Positions 23,972-37,442 of a stretch of 64,000 nt of DNA are shown here, piece after piece. Made by a program: the position numbers and the translations under genes. Numbering within the stretch: position 1 is the stretch's first letter; every line of letters starts with the position of its first letter. The DNA lies in the NCBI GenBank assembly GCA_017165825.1, contig CM029372.1, positions 5,236,042 through 5,300,041 of the forward strand, given 5' to 3'. This stretch comes from Hepsetus odoe. Lineage: Eukaryota > Chordata > Actinopteri > Characiformes > Hepsetidae. The notes below the pieces were generated by a model that was not told where the DNA came from, did no database searches, and saw only the letters and a program-made list of their open reading frames with translations.

Positions 23972-26900
23972 CTGCAGCAGCAAAAAGAAAGAACGGCAAA
24001 ACATTACACTTCATTATGACTGAAAAGAGAAAAGTCTCATTTATCTTCAAAAAGCTGGCTATTAGCTCCCAGATTACATGATGATGAAGCCTACTTTAAA
24101 GGACCAATATCTTTCAAAATGTTTTTTTAAAGCTTTATGCAGTCAATTCTGCCCATAAAGCCTATTAAAAGAAATAAAGCTGCAAAAAGAGATGTTTAGT
24201 AATTAAATGACTTTGTAATATCACAAAAACAAGACAGTTGAAGGAGATGTTTTGGTGTGGACTGCTTTTTGACATAATATCGAACTGATTATAACAGAGG
24301 TCATTTACCTTCATATCGTATAAGCATAGTAACAAAAGCAGCTGTTTAATTGTATTGTTTAAACAGAGGCTGGAGATGCTGTAGAAATGAGTAGTGGGAT
24401 ATGATTCCTTAAATGAATCATAGTTGTCTCTTACAAGAAACAGATGCACACCTCAGCATATGCATTTTGGACACACAATTTTAATATTATAGTAACGAAG
24501 ACTTCCACCCTTTCCTTTTTAACTTGCTTTCTGTTTTGAAATAATAAGCATTTTTTTAAATTTACAAATCCTAAAGCATCAACAGATTGCTCCATTCCTG
24601 AAATGATCAATAGTAAATAAATAAATAAATAAAAAGTGTGTGGAGTCCAGTACTACACACCGAGGAACACAATTCAGGGGAAAGTCTTAATATGGCAGTT
24701 TCACGAGCAGTAACGCTTGAGGTTTGTTGTCAAGAAAGAATTATTCTGGGACTGGGTGCCAGACTGTTACGTCGCTGTTGGCTGCACTACCTTTCCCACC
24801 TGTCTGTGGAGGAAGAAGGGCTGCTGATATCAAACCATCTGGTCCCCAAGCTGAATAGTGGTAAAAAAAAAAAATAAAAAATAAAAAAATAAAAAAATTT
24901 AAAAAAGCCACATGCAAGAGTATTAAGCTACATTTTCTCCTGTTTCTTGTGAAACATGCTTAGATAGAAAAGTCATTGCAACAGATAAATGCCACTATAT
25001 GTAGGCCAGTTGAGTAGGTGGGAATATAATCCAGTGTTCCAAACTAGTTTCTAAGAAATCTAATTTCTTAAAGGAAAAGGAGGCCACTGCACAACTAAGT
25101 CAGTGAGAAAAATGAATGCCTTTAAGCACAACATGTTTGTTTTCTTACAACCATCTCACATACACATATCCAACACATTAATTTATCATACAACGCTCCG
25201 AGTGTATAAATCTGTCTCATCTGCATCTAAGCCGCTCAGTGACCAGAGTGAGCAATGTGCAGGTGCTACAACAGGTAAACCCATTTTACAAAGCTCTTCA
25301 TGCAGTTTTTTGTGCAGATGCTAATTCTAGATGCAGTTTGAAGCTCTGTAACGAGTGATGCAAGAGGCGATTTTAACACACTGTAAGCTACTGCACTTAA
25401 TTTCCACAATCCACAGAGTATGTGTGATCTACCGTTTCAAATGCTGTTGCACTTAAACTAGATGATAAGGAAGAGAGTTCACATACTTTGGGCCATATAG
25501 TGTTTATACAAATACCTGTGTTTTGAACTTTTCAAATAGTTAGAAAGGGGGAAACGTAGTTATCTTTACCATTTATCTTCAGACTTTAAGGCTAAGGATT
25601 GCAGAATTGTTTTAATTATTTAATTTTACTTACTATTATTTGTTCCATTTCCTTTGTTGTCTTTGCCACATTGAGTCACCAGTGTGATGTTTAGTATGTT
25701 ATAAGTCATATCACAATATGAATCAATTTAACTGCAATGCTAGACTTTCGCCTTTATCGTGCAGCACTAGTCAGAAGATTGCTCCTGGTTTTACCTATAA
25801 AAATGAACAAAAGTGCACCATGGAGCCAAACCAGTCTTAGCAAGTTATCCAGAAGCCTACATTTTTTTTTTTTTTAAATATAGACATATTGTCAAAAACC
25901 ATATCTATATCTGTGAATATTCTTTGAAGCATCTCTTAGCTCTTTAGCACTTTAGCAAAACTAATGATGCAAATTTCAGACAACAAACAGGCTTTGGCTA
26001 GGGCAAGATATTGAAAACAGGACTTTTTTGGTAAACTCTTCCATTGAGATGCAGGACAGCTTTCAGAACTGATACACACAGCCCTCTGCTAAACCCTGCT
26101 CTGTTCCAGCCTATAAAGGTCAGCCAGTTGCACATATCCAGATGGTGGCAGAAGCAGTGAGTAATGGCTCATGGTCTGCCGTGTAGAGATTTCATATGAG
26201 AAAAAGCCAGCTGCTGCCTTTAGCTCGGGCACTCTGAGGACACACACAGAGGGCCGTCTGCCCCATGTCCCTGCTACACCTCACTGGCCACAAGAGGAGC
26301 TGAACTGTTATTAGAGCAGAGCGTAAAACATCCCAGCATGATTAATACAGATGTGATTTATACTAATGCTTAGTCAGAGAAGGGTGCAGGCAGTGTAAGC
26401 AGCTGAAATGGTTTTACACATTCTCTAAGGTGTTCTTATGCAACCTAAAAGAAAAAAAAGGAACAAGACCAGCTTCAATTATTTAACCTCTCAAAGGCAG
26501 ACCTTCCCCAGTTCCACCACCATACCCTGCACCTCTCCGATTCTGCTGTGCTGTGTCAAAGAAAAAGAAAATATATAAAATGATCTGGGCAAAGGTCTCT
26601 TCCAGAACAGATCTTAAAGATTCAAATGGCCAAGCACTTGTGTACCTCACTCAAGCCTCTGTTCATGGTCCAGCACAAGAACTGATTAATTATATCAAAT
26701 AATGCAAAAAAAAAAAAAAAAAATGTTTTCTTTTTAAAGGCAATTGTTCTCAGACGTTCTAAGGCAAAGCTGAAAATTTTATTTAGCTTATAATAAAGGG
26801 ATCCTATTGCCCTCATTTGAAAGTGAAGTGAAAGTGACCATATTCATTGTGAGTGCACAGTGAACCATAATGAAACGCATCCTCTGTATACATAAATACA

Positions 26901-29900
26901 CAGACCATGCAGGAGCAGGCAGCCAAATCCAGTCCCTGGGAGCAGTGATGAGGACAGTACCTTCCTCTGGGCAACTATCTTCTGATACTGGAGCCTAGTC
27001 CTTAGCCACCGCTGCCCACTGTTTGGTGATTGTAATTTACTCTTAGGGTGTACAAAGAGATTTATTTGCTCTGATGTTCCAAAATGACATTATTTTTTCT
27101 TAAATTTGATACACTCAGCACTTGTACAGTACTGTGCAAACGTTTTAGGCAGGTGTGAAAAAATGCTGTAAACAAAGAATGCTTTCAGAAATATAAATAA
27201 TGATTGTTTATTTTTATTCATTTACAAAATGCAAAGTGAGCGAACTAAAGAAAAATCGAAATCAAATCAATATTTGGTGTTACTACCTTTTGCCCTCAAA
27301 CCAGCATCAGTTCTTCTAGGTACACTTGCACAAAGTCAGGGATTCTGTAGGATTATAGTCGGTGTGTGATCAACCAGTTTTACCAAACAGGTGCTGATGA
27401 TCATCAATGTCACACGGAGGTTGAAACACAGTCATGTCTGGAACAACCTGCCAGCTGAGTTCCTTCAAAAACTCTGTGCAAGTGTACCTAGAAGAACTGA
27501 TGCTGTTTTGAAGGCAAAGGGTGGTCACACCAAATATTGATGTGATTTAGATTTCTCTTTTGATCATTCACTGCATTTTGTTGATTGATGAAAATAAATG
27601 ATGAACACTTCCATTTCTGAAAGCATTCTTTGCTTACAGCATTTTTTCCACACCTACCTAAAACTTTTTTAGTACTGTATAACCGAGAGGGAGTTTTAAG
27701 AACATTGAAACATTTCTATACAGTTCAGTTTCTCAAATTTTAAGTGTATATAGCCCAGTGGTGGTGCCTTCACATACCACCCCTTCAATCAAATCAATTA
27801 ACTCGATCAGCCTTCAAAACCTAGACTGAAGCAGGACATTTAGTTAATTTATTTTGAAATGTATGATTGGAATCGGTCCTCCTCAAGGGGAGGATCAAGG
27901 AAAATGTTTGGGACTGTGGAAGGAATAGTTTTAAAAATTCAAACCAATCATTAAATTCTATGTGGTTCCTCACATTGGATTTTTCCTCACAATCCAGAAT
28001 ACATCACCTTCTCAGGAAGCCTATGAAAGTAAAAGTTGTGTGCAGAGGCTTTTTCTTTTTGGGGTGCTGCCAAGCTTGCAAGGCACCACTGTGAGACACA
28101 CCGAGGTCAATGTCCCGAAGGTGAGAGCTGCACCTCTAACAAGGTATTTCAGGCTGAGTCTCTCCCTTTTGAAGTGTATTCTGAGTTTTGAGGCTCTGCA
28201 GACCATTTTATGCTCAGTCACAATATAAAGTCATGTGAAAACTTAGGACATCCTATGAAAGCCTGTGTTTTTGTAACATTGTTGGACATATGGATAATTA
28301 ATCTCAATTTTAACAATGCTGGGAGGTTTTGATATATGACCAAACAACTAAAATTGAAGAAATAACTTTTCAAAATCTTCTGTAAAATGTAATTCTACAA
28401 AAATGTGATTTCTAGTGAGGAATAAATCAGGACACCAACACCTTTCACAATTAAAAGGGCTCAAATCACACACAGGTGTAGCACATCAGGTGCACATGAT
28501 TAGAACATAGTTACTCAGCATTTTGAAAGTTTAACCCTCAGACATTTAGTTTGGTGCTCCTGACTGTTGAGGTGAGAGTGAACACCATGGTGAGCCCAAA
28601 AGAGCTGAGTGAGGCCTTCAGAAGAAAGATTGTAGCAGCTTATAAGGCTGGAGAGGGATTTAAAAAGATCTCAAAAGAATTTGCAATCAGCCATTCCACT
28701 GTCCGGAAAATAATCTAGAAGGAAGGACTTCCAAAACAACTGCCAACATGCCCAGGTCTGGCCATCCTAGCAAGTTTTGGAAAATTTCAAAAACTGCTAC
28801 ATTCACGCCGCTTGATATGTTGGCATCTGTCCTGTGTATAAAATAAAGCAATGAGTGAAAATGTAATATCATAATGATTTTTTTTTTTTTATTCTCAGTT
28901 TTAAACACAGTTCTTCATGACTAATTATCCAATTTGTAATGAAACTTTCATGAAGGGAAATGTTCTTTATGCACCAATGACACTAAGACTATGATCAAAA
29001 AAGGGTTTTTCATATCTCATATTTCAAGAGATGTCACGTCACCAGTGATGCTGTCTTTCCTTTGAAGGACAGTGTAGTAACTGTAGCCTACACAGTGTAC
29101 CTATAGGCTTGGTCTTTCTGATTAAATGGCTACTGACTGTATAGAGATATAGAGACTGTTTGTACAAGTATGTGACCATGAGAGAGTTCTGTCTCTATTA
29201 AGAGCTATGGCACGCACACAGAAGAGCACATTCCTTTGTGAGAAAAATACAGACAAGAGAGAGAGACCTTGCTCCAGTGTACACATCAATCACACTATTC
29301 AACCAGCGTAATGCAGCACAGCGTCTCAACAGCAGGACTCAGTGGTGAAATGGTGAGCACTGAAGGTGGGAGGAAGCAATAAAGGGATTCAAGAACATGC
29401 ACAAGACAGAAATTAAAAGCTGCGTGTGCTGAAAACTGATGAAAAATTAAGGTTTTTTAAGAGTAGTAGCAACAGACTGGCTTCTGACTGCTCCTTGTCG
29501 CATAAAGAAATGAAGTGTGAAAAAGGGAGAAGAAAATGGATACCAGTGCTCTGCTTTCATAATGGTCTCGATCAGTATCGCCTACAACGAAAGATTTTGA
29601 GCAATGAAAGACGTTAGTTTGGTTCAGCTAAAGAGGGACAAATAAGAATCATTTTGTATTTTTCTATCTGGACTTCTGAAGCTTGTTCTGTTGCTAAAAA
29701 AAAAAAAAAAAAAAAAGATCCTTACAGAAAAGTTGATTTTGATTTGTTGAGAAAATCAATGAACAAACTATATATGCATACATCCGATGCTCCTGAAACC
29801 TAGATATGGATATGATATGGAACCTAGAGGTCAAGAACATCCGATAATATTCTTCATATTACCACACCAATCCAAATCTTAACAATATTTGCATAGCCCA

Positions 29901-32900
29901 ACAATCCATAGCATTGAAATAAGAAAATAGGAGAGGTCTAGCCAAGAATGCAAAAGACTTCCTACAAGTCCTCGCTTTTTGCTCCTTCTTTTTTTCTCTC
30001 CATCTCTCTTCTTACATCCTCCCTCTCTCTGGCTTTCCCTTTTTATTGTTCTTACTCACTTTCTATCTGCTCCACCTGAGTCTCTCATTCAGAAGGAAAG
30101 GATCTACATACAAAGCCTCAGTTTTGACCAAAGAATGGAAGACCGATGTCATGTGTTTTACTCTGAAGACACAATCTGTAAAGTTTATTACTCATACTCA
30201 TGTCCGATATTCAACAGTTTCCTACATCTCCACCGGCTCTTCCCAGGAGGTAAGAACTAAATGGAACACTTTTTAATGCCCCTCTGCTTTACAGCGGAAA
30301 TATGAAACAACGCTGAACTAATTTTCTGAGTCTAATTACTTAAGAAAAAGCATTCTCTCTATCTCCTCTTTCTCTCAAAGGTCAGCGTAAAGTGTTCTCT
30401 ACTATAAAGAACTATTAACCTTTCCACTCTGCCCTCACTGTGTGTTTTTCATCTTGTCAGTGCCCTTACTGTGTTTTTTCATCAAGTCAAGTTCATCTTG
30501 TCTGTCAAGTAAAACACCACATAGCTACACTACAGGCTATTTATGGGAGCGAGCTGTGATATTTTTTAAAAAATATTTTAATATTTATCTGAATCTGAAT
30601 GCGAGAGTCTGATGGTTATGATGAGACTGACAATCTAACTCTGCAGCAAACCCAGCAAGACAAAAACAAATGAAGAATCATTTAGAAAAACCCCAGTGAT
30701 TCATTCCAGCAAACTATTTACCCTCCTTTAACTTTTCAATAAATAATCACATTTAGTATTGCTTCCAAACTTCTGGCACTTAGCTCATATGGAGAAAGCA
30801 ATATCACCTAAAGTACTCCAGTATCACCTTGGATATATATAAACCTGAGAGAATGGCAAACCCTCAAGTATTCTAAAGCTGGGAGTTGAATGCGCTGTAA
30901 AGTATTATAAACCTGGGTGTAATAAGAGTCTTATGAATCAGCTACTTTACAACCTTAGAAGTTTTAACAAAATATTAAACTAAACACAGAATTCAAAGAT
31001 GCTGAATAACATTTCCAAGAAAAGAACAAGAACAAATCAACAAACACCTGCTTAAGATCCTAAGCCATTTTTTTTTGTCTATCTACATAAAACCCTCTTA
31101 TATCAGTCCTCCTACTGAGATTGAATCTTTATACAGGAGCCAGAAGAGAACAATGGTCTTTTTCATACAGAAGGTGTATATGGTTCTGTTGTGAGACTGA
31201 TAAGCTAATGTGGCATTGTGCTGTATGCGTGTGTCATGATGAGAGTTTAGATTTAGAGGGCCTTGGAGAAAGGGGTGTGAATTATTATGGGCCACCAAAT
31301 CACTGGGCAGGAAGCCTTAGAGGAGTGGCGTGTGTGTGTGGGTGTGTGTGTGCCTGTGCGTGTTTGTGATGAAGTAATGCATCTCCCCCAGTGGAGCTGT
31401 AATATCCTGTCTGACCTACACATCTCTCTATTCATTCCTGCAGGTGATCTCTCTCTTTCACACACTATATAACACCCTGGAGCTCACAGGACGCACAAAC
31501 ACCAATACAAACAAGACCTATTTGTCATTTATGTGTAAAAACAAAACAACACAAAGCCTGATATTGCAAATCATCATGGTAAGAAATCACTTCCTCCTAT
31601 CCTGAGACACACACACACACATAAATGCAAACTTACATAAAATGAACTGGCAGATGAAATTTTATGAGAGTACTGAATGCAAAGGTTAAACCACACATTT
31701 GACATTAAAGAAGGCATTTCCGACAGCAGATAACTGAGGATGCCAAAAAGCAGACATAAAACAACACCTTTCCCTTTCTCAACCCAATGAACTGTGTGAT
31801 ACTACATCCATACAAAAATCGGTCTTTCAGTCATATTTCAGTATAAAACTAAAAGATACAGATAAACTCATTTCTCATTTCTCACTTATCTAGGCACCGA
31901 GCACCTGCTATTGAGTTCTGAGTGACATTTACCCTACAATTCAAATACTGTAACAAATAAAAGCAAGTACTCCTAGAGTGAGTGTGTGTGGGTGTGTGTG
32001 GGTGTATGTGTGGAGTGAAGCAGTGCTCAGTGGTTGGTGTGTATGTGGATCAGTGTGTGTAGAGACTGCAGCATGAGCATGAAAAAGCAAGAAAAACGAA
32101 AGATAATCTTGACCTAAACCCCAGTTAACACACTAAAAATGAAATTCTGGCAGAGCCTGCAAAATGACCTTCAACTATGAAGAGAAGAGAAGAGAAGAGA
32201 AGAGAAGGCATGTCTTTAATCAGTTTAATCATTCTATGTATAAATATATTCCCGATAAAATCATGACACAAATGCCTTCCATTTTTTACGCTCAGTAATC
32301 CCTAAAGACCACTGCAAGTTGTAATGGTTAATTATACAAAAAGTACTCGAAATTAGTCAAATGTTAACATTTGTACCAGTCACTAATCTTATCAATTTAA
32401 AAAAAGTGCTTACAGAGTCAGCAAGTGTTCCTGAAACAAAAAAGATGAGAACCTTCATATAGTTTCACTGTTTGGTGTAATCCACTAGCAATCTTACCTG
32501 TAAGGACAACATTTTTTTTTTATTTTTAAGCAAATGAAATGCTTATTTCTGGTGTCAACTGTGTACGATATTTGTGTAGCATTTGATTAGATATGTTGAA
32601 GAATAAATACTGATGAGACCTGATTGCCTAATTGTCACAGTTACAAAGAAAGCCTTTCACTCCATGTGAACAGCTCCAGCCAAGTGTGATTGATTACAGC
32701 AGACGAAAGCCATCCATGCATAGAATACAAGTAGGAGTGGACAAATGATGAAAAAAGGCCATTAGTGTCAATACCAAGATTCTGATTTTCATTAAAAGGA
32801 TAGATTAACTGATTGCCTGCCACCACTTGTTTCATGCTATAAAAGCCAATCATAGTCACAGCTTTTCAGAGCAAGACACTAATTCAGCTGGAATCACAGG

Positions 32901-35900
32901 TTCAGCAAATAAGACTTATCTCCAAGCATGCTTTTGCTTCGGTCTATTTACATTTAAAATAAGGAAAAAAGCAACAAGTGACTTTATGTAAATTTACTTT
33001 ATGTAAAGTGCCAAATTGTGCATACCATGTAAGTGAAACCAACTGCCACCTACTAGAAAGTAATTATTTGTCACAGCCATATTATTCAAATGAATGAATA
33101 ATTCTGTCTTCTGTCCTTCAACAACCTGACTGCAGTCCACCTTTCCCCAAACTAAATTCATTGGGCGACAGTGGGAAAGGCACACACCTAAGACTTAAGG
33201 TCTCACAGCTAATGGTATATGTCAGAGCAAAAACCAAGCCAGGAGTTTGAGAGAACTGTCTGTAGACCTGAAAGGGAGGCTTGTGTCAAGACACAGATCT
33301 CACATCATGTAGATCTAGGGGCCCTTTGTAGGGATGGGAGAACCTTACAGAAGGACACCCATCCTTGCACTCCACCAATCATTCCTGCAAGGACAGAGTG
33401 GCCAGATGAAAGCCAATCCTTACTAAAAGGCACATGACAGCCACCTGAAAGTCAGCCAAATGTCTATCAAACCAGGAGAGGCAGAATTCTCTTGTTTGAT
33501 GAATCAAAGACTAACCCAGCTGGTCACAATTTCCAGCCACATATGTGAAGTGAACCAGGCAGTGAGAATCATCATCCCCACAGTCAAACACTAAAGGGAC
33601 AGCAGCATGCTGTTAGGACGTTCTTCTGTGACAGAGACTGAGAGAGTAGTAGGGATAGTGCGTAAGCTGGATCCAGAAATGTACAAATGTATAAGTAGGG
33701 ATAGTGATCCTGAGTGAAAACCTTTTTCAGAGGGAACAAGATCTCTGGCAGGGGAAAAAAACATTTACATCTCAACAAGACCAGAGGCACTACATCATGA
33801 ACACAGGAATCTGGATGTGAATCCAATACTGCATCTCCGGAGAGTATTAAAACGGCCTGAGTAAACAGACACTCCCTATCCAACATTAAAGTGAAAGTGA
33901 CTATTCTTGCCATTGTGAGTACACGGCAAAACACGCAGTGAACCACAACGAAATTACACCTCTGCATTTTACCCATACATATGCATACAAGTGCAGCAAG
34001 AGGCATGGGGTTTGAACCCATAACCTTCTGATCCTGAGGCCAACTCCAGTCCAGTCTTCCCAGAAGACTTCCTTGCCACCAGTGATGCTTTACCCACATA
34101 CTAAATCAGGGCTCTGAATACTTTTAAGGTTTATTTTTAAAAACATTAAAAGAAAACACTCCAAAAACCTCTTTTTGCTTTGTCATTTTGCCTGATTACT
34201 ATGCATAGACATAACTGGGGAAACTGTATTCAGTCAATTTAAAGATGAGTGTGAAACAAAATGTAAAGGCCTAAAAATTTTCCTTATGCACGGTACATTA
34301 GTTGTAAAATGTGTCTTGCATCACATGAAATTCTCACATTGTAAAACACAAATCCATAGTTAGCCAGTTTTTATAGTCAGTTTTTATGAACTTAAGATAA
34401 ACTGTTCAATTGCTGAGTTCAATCAGGCTTTTAGTTTTTCTACACTTCATAAATGTATTTTTGAAGTCAGTCTCAGAGACATAATGATGCATTCTAAAGG
34501 CTGAGCAGTAGATGTTACAAAGCTTATCTGCTAGCTTGCATAATTAAAGGTAGCCTGTCTTTTTCAATCTGTCAGGTCACAATGAAACACTTCTGAGATA
34601 TTAATCCTGCTACATGAACTAAACAGATCATCTACAGTCTTGTTAATACAGCAATGACAGTCAGGCAGGCAGCCTAATGGTGAGTGATGGACAGAAAATT
34701 CATGCAAGCTGCTGAAATGACCTTATTCTTTCATCTCAGGTGACACAAAGCAGCGTCCTGACAAAAAACGAGTGAGAGATCCTCATTATTGCAAAACATG
34801 CTCATCTATCATATCAAGCAGTGGGCAAAATGAAACAGGTATATTATATTGATACGAAACATTGAAATAAAAGATATATTATTACATTTCTACTAATACT
34901 AAACGGAAAACATGGTAAGCATGTGAACAGACCATTTTGTACATTTAAATCTAAAAGTTGACCAGTAAACTGGACATTGCAAGTCTTGTAGAGTGTATGC
35001 TTTTGTGTGTAAAAATACCTTTATGTATCCTCCAGTAGAAACAAGGACCTTATTATCAGAAGAGAAGTGCAAGTCGGTCACCCAGCCACCATGGAAGGAG
35101 TCCATAGAGTCCTTCCCCTCACGAGAGCAGATCTTCAGCAGGACTCCGTTCACCATGCTCCACAGCTATAATCAGAAGGAATCGTCACCACCGTGATCTT
35201 CATAATTGTTATCTAAATGGTTCAAATGTTGAAATAACGTAGTACACTGCAGACCTCCTGAGTGCAGCGTCTAGCTGAGGAGGGACATATTGTGCTGCTG
35301 TTGTTGCTCAAAAGACAACAAATTACGAGCTGCTAAATCAAACTACACATTTGAAGAGGCTTCACAATAAGGCATTCACTAATTACTATATGCTCATGTT
35401 TCCATGGTAACCAAATGTGGGAGCACTTCCTCTTCCGTGTCCAAGCTAGAGCAGTAAAAGAGTGTGTAAATAATGATGAGTTTGAGCAAAGTGGCACCGG
35501 AGGGCTTGAATTACACACATCAGAGTGTGGTGTGTTCCTGCTGTAGGCCGCTCTCTCTCTCTCTCTGAGCTCCATGTTTAATGGATAAGGCACAGCTTCT
35601 GTAGTTTACACAACCAAACACTACGGCTGCTTTCTCACAGCCACAGACAGAGAGGGAGAGGCTGACAGTTTGGCAGATGAGACAGGTGTGTTACAGAGGA
35701 GCACTGGAGACACAAGAGGGGAGGAGAAGAGAAGGCAACAGTGGTTGATGGAACTGAGGGTGAAAGCTCCACCCTGACTTTCTATTGCTCGAGTTCTGAC
35801 TTGCTGGTGTGTCGTTTATCGGTGGGTGGCGTGGACCCCTGCTGCCCTTCTGTCCTAATTAAAACACTACCTGTTGCTTTCTTGGCAGCTCACAGGCGTG

Positions 35901-37409
35901 GACGGCAAAGAGCACAGCTGGGTCTCACTCAAATCCTCCTCAAGTTTAAAGCGACAGATCAGCAAAAAAATCTAATATACACATTTTACCCAGCCAAAGC
36001 TGATCAGCAAAAACACGTCTGGTTTCTGAGGCTAGCTTGTTCAGTTTTGTATTCATGCCTTAAGCAACACGTACCTCAATTAGATCTGAACAATAGCGGC
36101 AGCTTTCATTATGTCTGAATATCGTTCCTACCATATTAATAGGGAACAGTGTGTTGGATCGTGTCAGAAGTCACATAAATACATCAATTAGAGATTGATT
36201 AACAATTTAGAATCACATTTTGGCATAAATGTGTCTATGATTGATTGAAGAATCATTGAAAACAACAGCAATAATAACAATAATAAGAAGAAGAATGTGG
36301 CATTTGTGGAGTTTGCATGGGTTTCACCAAGTAAAAACAATGATAATAATCATTTTACTTTACTTGGCTGCATAGCATCTCTCACAAACACAAGGATGCT
36401 TTGCATGAGCAATCAAAAGAGACACTTCATAGAATGGAAACGATCAACTGTAGGCAAAACGCAAATACGTAGTATAATAAGGGTGCTCTGCTGTAAGTCT
36501 AAAAAATAGGATAATGAACCAACCAGAAAGGACAGGTTGCAAAGAGTACAGAAGAAACAATTCTGCTACTTAGGCAAGAGAACATACTTGGTATCTATAT
36601 GTATTGCTATGCAATAAGAATAATAAATGTGCTACAGTTACATGATGGACTATTGCTTCAACCCTTGAAAGTCACAGATATTGCTGGCAACAGGAAAATC
36701 ATTTAATGTTAATTATTTTTCACTGAAGCAGTAATGTTCTTAACCAAGCAGAATCTAAACATGTGTAAAACTGCAATTTTTGACAAATCAGAACATTAAT
36801 TTCAAAACTCTTACTCTGATCTCTCCATTGTCATCACCAGTAGCAAGTCGCTTGCCATCCCAAGAGAAACGGCAGCTGCGAACACAGGCTTTGTGGCCTT
36901 TCAAGTGGAAAAGCATCTTCCATGAGGCACAGCTCCACACCTGAGGGTAAAGAGGTCATTTATTGAACATGTTTCTCTGTCAGCCTGAAGACAAAAGCCA
37001 AGGAGTGGTCTTAAACACAGGTATTCTACAGAAACAAACCCTAATATGTTGAGACAGTATTAACAGATATGATGAGCAGATATTATTTCTTCTTGTACTC
37101 AGACCAGAACCCTGTTTCACTGTTTTCACTGCCAATGAATATGACATCTCATTAAAAAACTCATCAGCACACAAAATACTGCAAAACAAAACACTGCTTC
37201 AACTCATTAGCCCCTCGTTCTCATACACATTCAGAAAAGCAGACTTCAGTATGACCTCAGAAAGAAAATGAATGTCTGAGTGTGTGCTTGTGTGTCCAGG
37301 CTAAAGGCCTACTGTGCTAATTATGCAATGCTGGGCTGCAGCTGCACAGTTAATGAGTTTACCAGCAGAGACGGCATGAACATATCCAAAACAGTCCTGA
37401 ACTGCCTTC

Positions 37410-37442
<33 letters not shown>

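Larger units (their letters stand above)
23972..35018 (-). other. apaf1: apaf1 intron 25 (11 kb) with insertions
   Basis: Longest intron inside the coding region. It contains a SINE at 26.8 kb, the non-autonomous Tc1-like element at 27.1 kb, a Tc1 fragment at 28.2 kb, a Tc1 with a nested SINE at 33.2-34.3 kb, A-rich tracts (24860-24900, 26705-26723, 29697-29716) and a pentanucleotide repeat at 32176. No embedded gene was recognised. Confidence 0.7.

Noticed and set aside
33584..34099. 171-codon minus-strand frame
   Set aside because: Covers the junction of a Tc1 relic and a SINE, so it is a chance frame across transposon DNA.
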